From the NCBI GenBank assembly GCA_004563275.1, contig SFSZ01000027.1:1-11211 (forward strand): DNA of 11,211 nucleotides, read 5' to 3'. The notes under the pieces were generated by a model. That model saw nothing but the letters and a program-made list of their open reading frames with translations, did no database searches and had not been told where the DNA came from. Made by a program: the position numbers and the translations under genes. Every line of letters starts with the position of its first letter. The first letter of the stretch is position 1. This document shows, piece by piece, positions 6,101-11,211 of the stretch. Origin of the DNA: a bacterium (GTDB taxonomy: Bacteria > Bacillota_I > Bacilli_A > RF39 > UBA660).

Positions 6101-7333
6101 TTATCTTTCTATTTTTTCTTTAGTAAATTCATTAGGAATAATTAGTTCTAATCCTTTAAATATTTCAGTGTTATTTTCAATATTATTTAGATCAGTTATA
6201 TGATTTTCTTTAAGTCTTTCTTCAATAGCCGTTTTATTTGCTTTATAGATATCATTCCATCCTTCAGAATCTTCACATAAAGCTAATGCTAAATCTGATA
6301 AACTTAATCCTTCTTCTAATGTGTATTTTACTTCATTAGTTTCTGGTTCTTTAGGAGTTTCGTCTTTAGGTTCTTCCTTAACTTCCTCTTTTGGTTCTTC
6401 GACAATTACAGATGTCTCAGGGATAACGGATACTTCTTCCTCTGGTGCTTCTTCTACTTGAGTAATTTTATCTTCTAGTGGTGTTGATTCTTCAATTGAA
6501 TTAAGTGGTGAAATTACTTCATCAAAGCTAGTTTCTATTGGAGCAATAATATCAGTGTTTTCTTCGATACCAGGAGCTAATAAGACAGATGTTTCTTCTT
6601 CTTTGGTTACTTCTGGAGCAGTAACATTATTATTTATTGCTGAGGTTAATTTATCTCCACTTTCAAAGAATGTATTATCACTTTCGGTTTCAGCTGATAA
6701 TTTTTCATCAAGAGGTGAATCTGTTTCAGGTTCAGAATCTTCTACTGGTTCATTATATTTTTTAATACTTACCACATATGGCATATTATGAGGTGCAGCA
6801 GTTACAATTGATTCTTCTTCAACTTCAATACCAGTTTCTGCCATTTCTTCAGGATGAAGATATAATTTAATTGCAGAAAATGGAAAAATAGTATATGCAG
6901 CTTTTACATCATATTCTCTAGCATTAGGATATAATTCTTCTATTTGCTTTAGTTCTTGAAGATTATCATCTTCTCTTTTTTGTCTATCATTAATTTTTTT
7001 CATTAAGAAAGATAAATCTTCTTTAGCTGTTAATGGTAGTTTAGATTGGAACTCTTTTAATTCTTCTAAAATACTATCTTTTTTAGCCAATAAACTTTCA
7101 GAAGATGAATGTCTTTTACTATTTTCATTTTGTAAATCATTTTCTACTTCCATTAATTCGCTTAAATAATTAATATCAGCATTATATTTATTAAATAATT
7201 CATCACATTTGTCCATTGATTCTTTTATTTCTTTATCAAATATATCAACGTTTTCTTCAATTCTTTTGATTTTTTTCTTTGCCTTTAAATTATATAAGAC
7301 AATTTGAGCATCTCTATCTATTAATGTATCCAT
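6101..7333 (-). CDS. LysM-like domain protein with coiled-coil head and acidic linker
   Basis: The 410-residue protein has three parts. Residues 1-135 are charged and helical, probably coiled coil. Residues 165-335 form a long, low-complexity Glu/Pro/Ser/Thr-rich linker. Residues 337-401 look like a LysM module (YTLEEGLSLSDLALALC, then WNDIYKANK, then GLELIIPNEF) carrying an insertion of about 20 residues before the last strand. LysM modules bind GlcNAc-containing glycans such as peptidoglycan. Here, however, there is no signal peptide or membrane helix, which argues for a cytosolic or scaffold role like that of LysM parts in phage tail or spore-coat proteins. The ATG at 7333 has GGGAGAG upstream. 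It is first in an operon with the 77-residue gene. The LysM call is by pattern, and the protein's job is unknown. Confidence 0.8.
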   Translation of the reverse strand: MDTLIDRDAQIVLYNLKAKKKIKRIEENVDIFDKEIKESMDKCDELFNKYNADINYLSELMEVENDLQNENSKRHSSSESLLAKKDSILEELKEFQSKLPLTAKEDLSFLMKKINDRQKREDDNLQELKQIEELYPNAREYDVKAAYTIFPFSAIKLYLHPEEMAETGIEVEEESIVTAAPHNMPYVVSIKKYNEPVEDSEPETDSPLDEKLSAETESDNTFFESGDKLTSAINNNVTAPEVTKEEETSVLLAPGIEENTDIIAPIETSFDEVISPLNSIEESTPLEDKITQVEEAPEEEVSVIPETSVIVEEPKEEVKEEPKDETPKEPETNEVKYTLEEGLSLSDLALALCEDSEGWNDIYKANKTAIEERLKENHITDLNNIENNTEIFKGLELIIPNEFTKEKIER

Positions 7334-7359
7334 TCTAGCACTCTCCCTATTGTAATTTT

Positions 7360-7388
7360 ATTATAGCATGTCAATATTTTTTTTACAA
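7360..7388 (-). promoter_or_regulatory. Promoter of the LysM-protein operon
   Basis: On the minus strand, TTGTAA (7383-7388) and a perfect TATAAT (7360-7365) are 17 bases apart, about 27 bases before the start codon. A TTGACA also occurs at 7369-7374 but is only three bases from the -10 and has no good partner downstream. Confidence 0.7.
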
Positions 7389-7400
7389 TAAGGTAAAAAT

Positions 7401-7423
7401 AAAAAAACTCACATAAGTGAGTT
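7401..7423 (-). terminator. Terminator of the tRNA-Asn unit
   Basis: On the minus strand, AACTCAC pairs with GTGAGTT (7 base pairs, loop TTAT), and a run of T follows. It starts about 11 bases after the tRNA 3' end. Confidence 0.85.
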
Positions 7424-7433
7424 AATTTTTAAA

Positions 7434-7509
7434 TGGCGCCCGATGTAGGACTCGAACCTACGACCTAACGGTTAACAGCCGTGCGCTCTACCGACTGAGC
7501 TAATCGGGC
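7434..7509 (-). tRNA. tRNA-Asn (anticodon GTT), CCA encoded
   Basis: This is a 76-base cloverleaf on the minus strand. The acceptor stem GCCCGAT pairs perfectly with ATCGGGC, then discriminator G and an encoded CCA. The D arm GCTC/GAGC, the anticodon loop CTGTTAA with GTT, and the T arm GTAGG-TTCGAGT-CCTAC are all intact. The base pair at the top of the anticodon stem (27-43) is a C/T mismatch; the other four pairs are good. It stands alone with its own promoter and terminator rather than in a tRNA cluster. Confidence 0.97.
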
Positions 7510-7530
7510 AAATTGCTAAGTACATGTTTA

Positions 7531-7559
7531 ATTATAAGACAAGAAAGATGTTAAATCAA
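7531..7559 (-). promoter_or_regulatory. Promoter of tRNA-Asn
   Basis: On the minus strand, TTGATT (7554-7559) and a perfect TATAAT (7531-7536) have a 17-base spacer, about 21 bases before the mature tRNA 5' end. Confidence 0.75.
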
Positions 7560-7618
7560 GATATTTTTTTAATTTTTTTAAAAATTATGTTATATTTTAT
7601 ATATAGGAGGATATTTAT

Positions 7619-8497
7619 ATGGAAAAAGTATATTTTATAAAAGAAATTACACCAGAAAATGTTATTAAGGTGTATGATTTGTTAAATAAAAAGTTAAAAG
7701 GAAAGGTTGCTGTTAAGGTTCATTCTGGGGAAAAAGGTAATCAAAACTTTTTACATCCTTTATTTTTAAAACCAATTGTTGAGCATGTTAATGGGACGGT
7801 TGTTGAATGTAATACGGCTTATTCTGGATCTAGAAATGAGACTGGTAAACATTTAGAACTATTAAAAGAACATGGTTGGAGTGATTATTTTAATGTTGAT
7901 ATAATGGATGCTGAAGGGCCTGATAAAGTATTATATGTTCCTAATCATCTTAAAATTGATAAAAATTATGTTGGTAAACATATTGATAATTATGATTCAA
8001 TGTTAGTTGTTTCACATTTTAAAGGTCATCCAATGGGTGGATTTGGTGGGGCTTTAAAGCAGTTATCTATTGGTTGTGCTTCTAGTAGTGGTAAGGCTTG
8101 GATTCATTCTGCTGGTAAGACTTTAGATCAAGAAAAATTATGGGATAATGTAGCTCTACAAGATGATTTTATTATGTCAATGGCAGATGCTGCTAGTAGC
8201 GTTGTTAAACATTTTAATGGTAATATGGCTTTTATTAATATAATGTGTAATTTATCAGTAGATTGTGATTGCTGTGCTGTGGCTGAAGATCCATGTATGA
8301 AAGATATTGGAATATTAGCATCTTTAGATCCTATTGCATTAGATAAAGCTTGTTTAGATTTAATTTATAACTCTACTGATTCAGGAAGAGATCATTTTGT
8401 TGAAAGAGTTGAAAGACAACACGGTACATATATAATTGATTCAGCAGAAAAATTAGGGTTTGGTTCTAAAGATTATGAATTAGTTGAAATAAAATAA
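7619..8497 (+). CDS. DUF362 domain protein without ferredoxin module
   Basis: The 292-residue cytosolic protein matches the DUF362 family. Characteristic parts are KVAVKVHSGEKGN (29-41), VVECNTAYSGSR (61-72), SMLVVSHFKGHPMGGFGGALKQLSIGCASSSGKAW (127-161) and the Cys-rich stretch with C210, C216, C218, C219 and C226. The last stretch leads into GILASLDPIALDKAC (231-245). DUF362 proteins are often fused to a 4Fe-4S ferredoxin domain, frequently after the SGK..H segment. Here that place holds only a short linker (166-180), so this is the short form. The clustered cysteines may still bind metal. The biochemical role of the family is not established. The start ATG has AGGAGG eight bases upstream. 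The upstream region is A/T-only and I cannot pick a convincing promoter. It is monocistronic and convergent with the next operon. Confidence 0.88.
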   Translation: MEKVYFIKEITPENVIKVYDLLNKKLKGKVAVKVHSGEKGNQNFLHPLFLKPIVEHVNGTVVECNTAYSGSRNETGKHLELLKEHGWSDYFNVDIMDAEGPDKVLYVPNHLKIDKNYVGKHIDNYDSMLVVSHFKGHPMGGFGGALKQLSIGCASSSGKAWIHSAGKTLDQEKLWDNVALQDDFIMSMADAASSVVKHFNGNMAFINIMCNLSVDCDCCAVAEDPCMKDIGILASLDPIALDKACLDLIYNSTDSGRDHFVERVERQHGTYIIDSAEKLGFGSKDYELVEIK

Positions 8498-8515
8498 AAC
8501 GCATTAAGCGTTTTT
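8496..8515. terminator. Shared bidirectional terminator
   Basis: AAAACGC and GCGTTTT form a 7-base-pair stem with a 5-base loop. The stop codon of the rightward gene overlaps the left arm, and the TAA of the leftward gene (8504-8506) lies at the loop. The two convergent genes are only six bases apart. Confidence 0.75.
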
Positions 8516-8734
8516 ATTTTGGTCTAAAAGTTTAAGATATATTGGTTTTATTTCTGATTCAGGTATTTCTAAATCCCTTAATACACTGTAAGCAGTTTCA
8601 ATATTCATTATATGAAAGCATTCTTTTTCGGTTAGTAATTTAGAAATAAGAATTTGTCTTTTTAACCTTTCACTATCTTTATCTTTGTATAGTATAAGTA
8701 ATTTATTATTTATTTTGATTAATTCTTCGAACAT
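8504..8734 (-). CDS. Small helical protein of unknown function
   Basis: This 76-residue, highly charged, all-helical-looking protein has no signal or membrane segment. Residues 1-35 form an amphipathic helix (MFEELIKINNKLLILY, then a Lys/Arg-rich turn), and residues 45-72 form a second helical part. I do not recognise a family. The start is supported by AAGGAGG nine bases upstream, lying inside the end of the preceding gene. The two frames overlap by 29 bases, so translation is probably coupled and the products may act together. It is the last gene of a three-gene leftward operon and ends on the shared terminator. Confidence 0.75.
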   Translation of the reverse strand: MFEELIKINNKLLILYKDKDSERLKRQILISKLLTEKECFHIMNIETAYSVLRDLEIPESEIKPIYLKLLDQNKNA

Positions 8735-10385
8735 CTCTTACTACCTCCTTTTTTATACCAGGAATATTAGGCTTGCTTTTGGGATTTATATAATCATAGT
8801 GACCATTATCAAATCTTTCTTGTAATTCTTCTTTTTCAATTTCATTTAAACCTAATCTAGCATTATAAATGTAATATTTTGTTTCAGCAGACATATCATC
8901 ATTTATAGCAATAATTACAATACTTTCAGCTTCGAGATTAGGTGTTGGGTGATTATTTCTTACGTATGAAATTGAAATATTATTATCTAATTCTAATTGA
9001 GAAAATAATGTTTTCTTTAAAATTTGAATATAGCCTAAACGATCTACTTGAGCATAATTGTTATTTTTTAATTTTGTAAAAAATATTGCTAATTTTTCAG
9101 CAAAAGGAATTATCATTATATTGGGACTAGATTGTTCATATGCTTTAAGAGTTTCTTCAAAGGTTGGTTCTTTGCCAATTTGATAGTATAAATCTTCCAT
9201 TCGTTTTAATTCTGCTTTAAATTTTTCTTTAGTTTCGTTATTTTTATTTAAAATTATAATTCCTTCAAGAGGTAATTTTTGCTTTACTCTTGGAATGTCA
9301 CCATTTAAAACACCAGTTACAGAATCAACCTTAATAATATAATCACCAGACTTAAAAGTTAAGAAGGCATGGCCACCTCCAAAGTCATCCATGTATCCTC
9401 TAGAAATTGTTCGGTAATTAAAACCTAATTGTTTAAGAAAAACACTATATATAGCATTAAATTCATAACAAACTACTCTATTGTTAGATGGAGTTATTTC
9501 ATTGATATGATTTATCTGTTCATGTTTAAAAGCAACTACTCCTTGCTGATTAACTGCATAAAATTCATCATCATAAGTTAATATTTCGCACATTTTCATA
9601 TAAATAAAAATAGCTTTTTGAAGATTATCTAATCCTTCAGGAATGTTTGCTAAGATTTTTCTTTTTAATTCAGGGTTAATAGAGATTTTTTGTTCATTAG
9701 GATCTTCATTTTTTAAATATTGGTTTGTTGATTCAAAGTCAATTTCTTGGTAAGATTCTAAACTTTCTATTGAAGTTTTTATTTTATCTGATACTATGTA
9801 ATTATCTAATAATTTTGTATCTTTAATAAAATGAACAGATAAATATGCCATATGTTTAATAGGAATATTAGCATACATCTTCATCCCTTTTCTTTTGGAT
9901 GGGGATAAAGAAATAAAATCTATAATAGTTTGAGGACTAACTTTATAAGAAATATTATCCACTCTTATTTGAAAATCATTTCTTTCAGAAATAAGATTTT
10001 CTAGGGAGACACTTTGTTTTAAAGCATTAAATCTTTCTTTTTCTTTGGAAGAGGGATCAAATATTTGTTCATTTATTAAATATGATAGTACTTTAAATAA
10101 TTCTATTTTAGAAAAAGAATTTATTACTAGAGTATCTCCGAAATATATTTCAAAGACATTTAGAGTACTGGTTAATAAAGTCCCATCAATTAGTTTTGAT
10201 GTATATTTTTCATAGATAAAATCACTGCATAATAAATCAATAGCTAGTTGAGTTCTTTTACCAAGAATTACCGGAAATGATTTATAATATTTTGAGGTTT
10301 CTTCCGATAATACGATATTGTGATTTAAGGTTCTAGCTAAATATGGATACTCTTTTAATATTTGTTCTTGTTCTTCTTTATTCAT
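8706..10385 (-). CDS. Protein with transglutaminase-like (Cys-His-Asp) core
   Basis: The 559-residue protein has no signal peptide. Residues ~250-380 look like a transglutaminase/papain-like fold. A helix NLQKAIFIYMKMCEILTYDDEF (254-275) resembles the element that precedes the core in that superfamily. It is followed by VVCYEFNAIYSVFLKQLGF (304-322, C306), GGGHAFLTF (336-344, H339) and YIIKVDSVTG (349-358, D354). The order and spacing of C306, H339 and D354 fit the catalytic triad. The substrate and reaction (protease, amidase or cross-linking) are unknown. The N-terminal ~240 residues and C-terminal ~180 residues match nothing I recognise. The start has no classical GGAGG, only GTGAT shortly before the ATG, so translation may depend on the gene 16 bases upstream. 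The frame overlaps the next gene by 29 bases. The assignment is by motif only. Confidence 0.8.
   Translation of the reverse strand: MNKEEQEQILKEYPYLARTLNHNIVLSEETSKYYKSFPVILGKRTQLAIDLLCSDFIYEKYTSKLIDGTLLTSTLNVFEIYFGDTLVINSFSKIELFKVLSYLINEQIFDPSSKEKERFNALKQSVSLENLISERNDFQIRVDNISYKVSPQTIIDFISLSPSKRKGMKMYANIPIKHMAYLSVHFIKDTKLLDNYIVSDKIKTSIESLESYQEIDFESTNQYLKNEDPNEQKISINPELKRKILANIPEGLDNLQKAIFIYMKMCEILTYDDEFYAVNQQGVVAFKHEQINHINEITPSNNRVVCYEFNAIYSVFLKQLGFNYRTISRGYMDDFGGGHAFLTFKSGDYIIKVDSVTGVLNGDIPRVKQKLPLEGIIILNKNNETKEKFKAELKRMEDLYYQIGKEPTFEETLKAYEQSSPNIMIIPFAEKLAIFFTKLKNNNYAQVDRLGYIQILKKTLFSQLELDNNISISYVRNNHPTPNLEAESIVIIAINDDMSAETKYYIYNARLGLNEIEKEELQERFDNGHYDYINPKSKPNIPGIKKEVVRDVRRINQNK
8744..8750 (-). 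promoter_or_regulatory. Ribosome binding site inside the upstream gene
   Basis: AAGGAGG on the minus strand is embedded in the last codons of the 559-residue gene and fixes the start of the 76-residue gene at 8734. Confidence 0.8.
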
Positions 10386-10401
10386 ATTATTATCACAATT
10401 A

Positions 10402-10803
10402 TTATTTTAACAGATTATCTATTTTTATTAAAGATTTATTTAATTTTCTTTTTAAATATTCTATTTCTTGGTTTAATCTTGCTATTTCATTTTGGTAGTT
10501 AATATTTTGAGAACTGTTTCCTGGTGATGTATTGGCTGAATCGAAGTTACCTACACTTTCGGTATTGTTAGAGAATGCTTGTCTTACAGTGATATTTTGA
10601 GCAGCAATAGTCAAAATAATCTGTCCTATTTCTTCTAGAAAGTTACCTATTGAATTTTGCTGATTAGCATTTAGTGAAGGAGCAATTAAATAGGCAGCAA
10701 TGACACCAAAAAGAGAAAATTCGTATGGATCTAATGTATTTAACCAATTAGATAAACCAGAATAATCTTGATTAGTAAAATTATCAAATGCTTCATTATT
10801 CAT
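10402..10803 (-). CDS. Small protein with hydrophobic helices and coiled-coil tail
   Basis: The 133-residue protein has a polar N-terminus and then a hydrophobic core. The core holds two helices, PYEFSLFGVIAAYLIAPSL at about 26-44 and the more amphipathic FLEEIGQIILTIAAQNI at 55-71. A Ser/Asn/Gly-rich linker (about 80-100) and a C-terminal charged coiled coil (about 105-133, EIARLNQEIEYLKRKL) follow. Similar small proteins seem common in low-GC Gram-positives, but I know no function. Start choice: an in-frame TTG exists at 10821, but the ATG at 10803 has AGGAGAG at proper distance, and that site lies within the would-be extension. It is first in the operon with the transglutaminase-like gene and the 76-residue gene. 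No convincing promoter is visible upstream. Confidence 0.78.
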   Translation of the reverse strand: MNNEAFDNFTNQDYSGLSNWLNTLDPYEFSLFGVIAAYLIAPSLNANQQNSIGNFLEEIGQIILTIAAQNITVRQAFSNNTESVGNFDSANTSPGNSSQNINYQNEIARLNQEIEYLKRKLNKSLIKIDNLLK

Positions 10804-10808
10804 ATTTT

Positions 10809-10815
10809 CTCTCCT
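10809..10815 (-). promoter_or_regulatory. Ribosome binding site that fixes the ATG start at 10803
   Basis: AGGAGAG on the minus strand, five bases before the ATG at 10803, excludes the longer TTG-started reading. Confidence 0.75.
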
Positions 10816-10898
10816 ATACAAAGTATATGTAATATTTTTTGATTTACTGAATGTTATTTAATGGTGTATATTTATCTTAAGAAGATAAAGGAGGAAAT

Positions 10899-11105
10899 AT
10901 GAAAAAGAAAGATAATGAAGAAAAGAATTGTAATTGCTCTAGTAATTACATTACTGAAGGTATGCTTTTTGGTATGAGTTTTGGTATGACTCTAGGTATG
11001 TCTTTAGGAAGTGTGCTTGATGATGTAAGTTTTTATCTTTGTTTAGGTATGAGCTTAGGTATGTGCTTAGGTATGGCATTTGGTTCTTTAATTAAGAAAA
11101 AATAG
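10899..11105 (+). CDS. Double glycine-zipper membrane hairpin protein
   Basis: This 68-residue protein has a polar, Lys/Asn-rich N-terminus with C11 and C13 (CNC), then two hydrophobic helices separated by DDVS (41-44) and a basic KKK end. Helix 1 has Gly at 21, 25, 29, 33 and 37; helix 2 has Gly at 50, 54, 58 and 62. That is a strict GxxxG array in each, mostly as G-M-x-L/F-G. Such glycine zippers pack tightly in membranes and can form oligomers. The layout resembles small 'glycine zipper family' proteins annotated in Bacillota, none with a known role to my knowledge. The ATG has AAAGGAGG 5-6 bases upstream. The stop is TAG, the only one here. The next gene's ribosome binding site starts at the stop codon. 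Confidence 0.85.
   Translation: MKKKDNEEKNCNCSSNYITEGMLFGMSFGMTLGMSLGSVLDDVSFYLCLGMSLGMCLGMAFGSLIKKK
10959..11087 (+). repeat. 12-base tandem repeats coding for the glycine zippers
   Basis: GGT/GGA glycine codons recur exactly every 12 bases: at 10959, 10971, 10983, 10995 and 11007, then at 11046, 11058, 11070 and 11082. The unit is roughly GGTATGNNNTTA. The two blocks also resemble each other, suggesting growth by unit duplication followed by duplication of the block. Confidence 0.75.
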
Positions 11106-11113
11106 GAGATTAA

Positions 11114-11211
11114 ATGAAAAAAATAAAAAAGCTTTAATAATAGTACTAATTATTATTGGATTAATATTAGTAGCTGGTGGAGTTTATTTAGTATTATCTA
11201 AAGATGAAAAA
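11114..11211 (+). CDS. Start of a small membrane protein read across an apparent -1 frameshift (runs off the right edge)
   Basis: AGGAGA at 11104-11109 precedes an ATG at 11114. In that frame translation stops after only seven codons (M-K-K-I-K-K-L, TAA at 11135-11137). The -1 frame from 11131 instead encodes 27 residues to the window end. They form a typical membrane anchor, ALIIVLIIIGLILVAGGVYLVL, followed by SKDEK, and there is no usable start codon in that frame. The shift point is A AAA AAG at 11125-11131 in correct phase, the same heptamer used for -1 shifting in E. coli dnaX. A joined product would begin MKKIKKALIIV, a normal signal-anchor. Possible explanations are a programmed or slippage-dependent shift, a recent mutation, or one missing A in the assembly. 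It would follow the glycine-zipper gene in the same operon. Confidence 0.6.

Noticed and set aside
6555..6791. Rightward Ser-rich frame
   Set aside because: It is antisense to the Glu-rich linker of the LysM-like protein; GAA/GAG codons reversed give TTC/CTC and produce this illusion.
6101..7333. LysM-like protein considered as a SpoVID/SafA-type spore-coat protein
   Set aside because: The general layout (acidic middle, C-terminal LysM) is similar, but no sequence motif supports it and no sporulation gene is nearby.
7369..7374. Perfect TTGACA upstream of the LysM operon considered as the -35
   Set aside because: TATAAT begins only three bases later, and 17 bases downstream there is no -10; TTGTAA at 7383-7388 fits the TATAAT instead.
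7434..7509. tRNA-Asn considered as an attachment site of a mobile element
   Set aside because: No integrase, no repeated tRNA 3' end and no change in gene type is seen on either side within the window.

Overview
The window comes from a very AT-rich, low-GC Gram-positive-type bacterium. It uses strong Shine-Dalgarno sites (AGGAGG-like), Bacillus-like promoters with 17-base spacers, and nearly all TAA stop codons. All tryptophans I checked are TGG and one gene appears to stop at TGA, so the standard bacterial code (not the Mycoplasma code) is most likely. The 16S fragment and the gene content suggest an uncultured gut-type member of the Bacilli near the RF39/Mycoplasmatota branch. That placement is inferred by eye and needs a 16S search.

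Left part (1-1509): the 5' third of a 16S rRNA gene is read leftward. It is preceded by a leader and by three successive promoter-plus-hairpin modules that are degenerate copies of one another. Next to it lies a nucleoside tri-/diphosphatase of the DUF402/Ntdp family with its own promoter and terminator.

Middle part (1479-5854): a two-gene leftward operon carries a dCMP deaminase and a divergent phosphoglycerate kinase. It is divergent from a 522-residue membrane-anchored protein of unknown function. That gene converges on a membrane-anchored glucosaminidase-like cell-wall hydrolase, and the two share one bidirectional terminator.

Right part (5837-11211): a leftward pair encodes a LysM-like protein without a signal peptide and a 77-residue acidic protein. 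A single tRNA-Asn unit follows. A rightward DUF362 protein lacking the usual ferredoxin domain converges on a leftward three-gene operon. That operon holds a small hydrophobic/coiled-coil protein, a 559-residue protein with a transglutaminase-like Cys-His-Asp core, and a 76-residue helical protein. At the right edge a 68-residue double glycine-zipper protein is followed by the start of a membrane protein. The reading frame of that last protein is continuous only if a -1 shift occurs at an A AAA AAG heptamer.

The window is mostly a mix of housekeeping genes and lineage-specific small membrane or surface proteins. I see no transposase, integrase, CRISPR array or phage module. The least explained parts are the transglutaminase-like operon, the glycine-zipper/frameshift pair at the right edge and the triplicated rRNA promoter modules.
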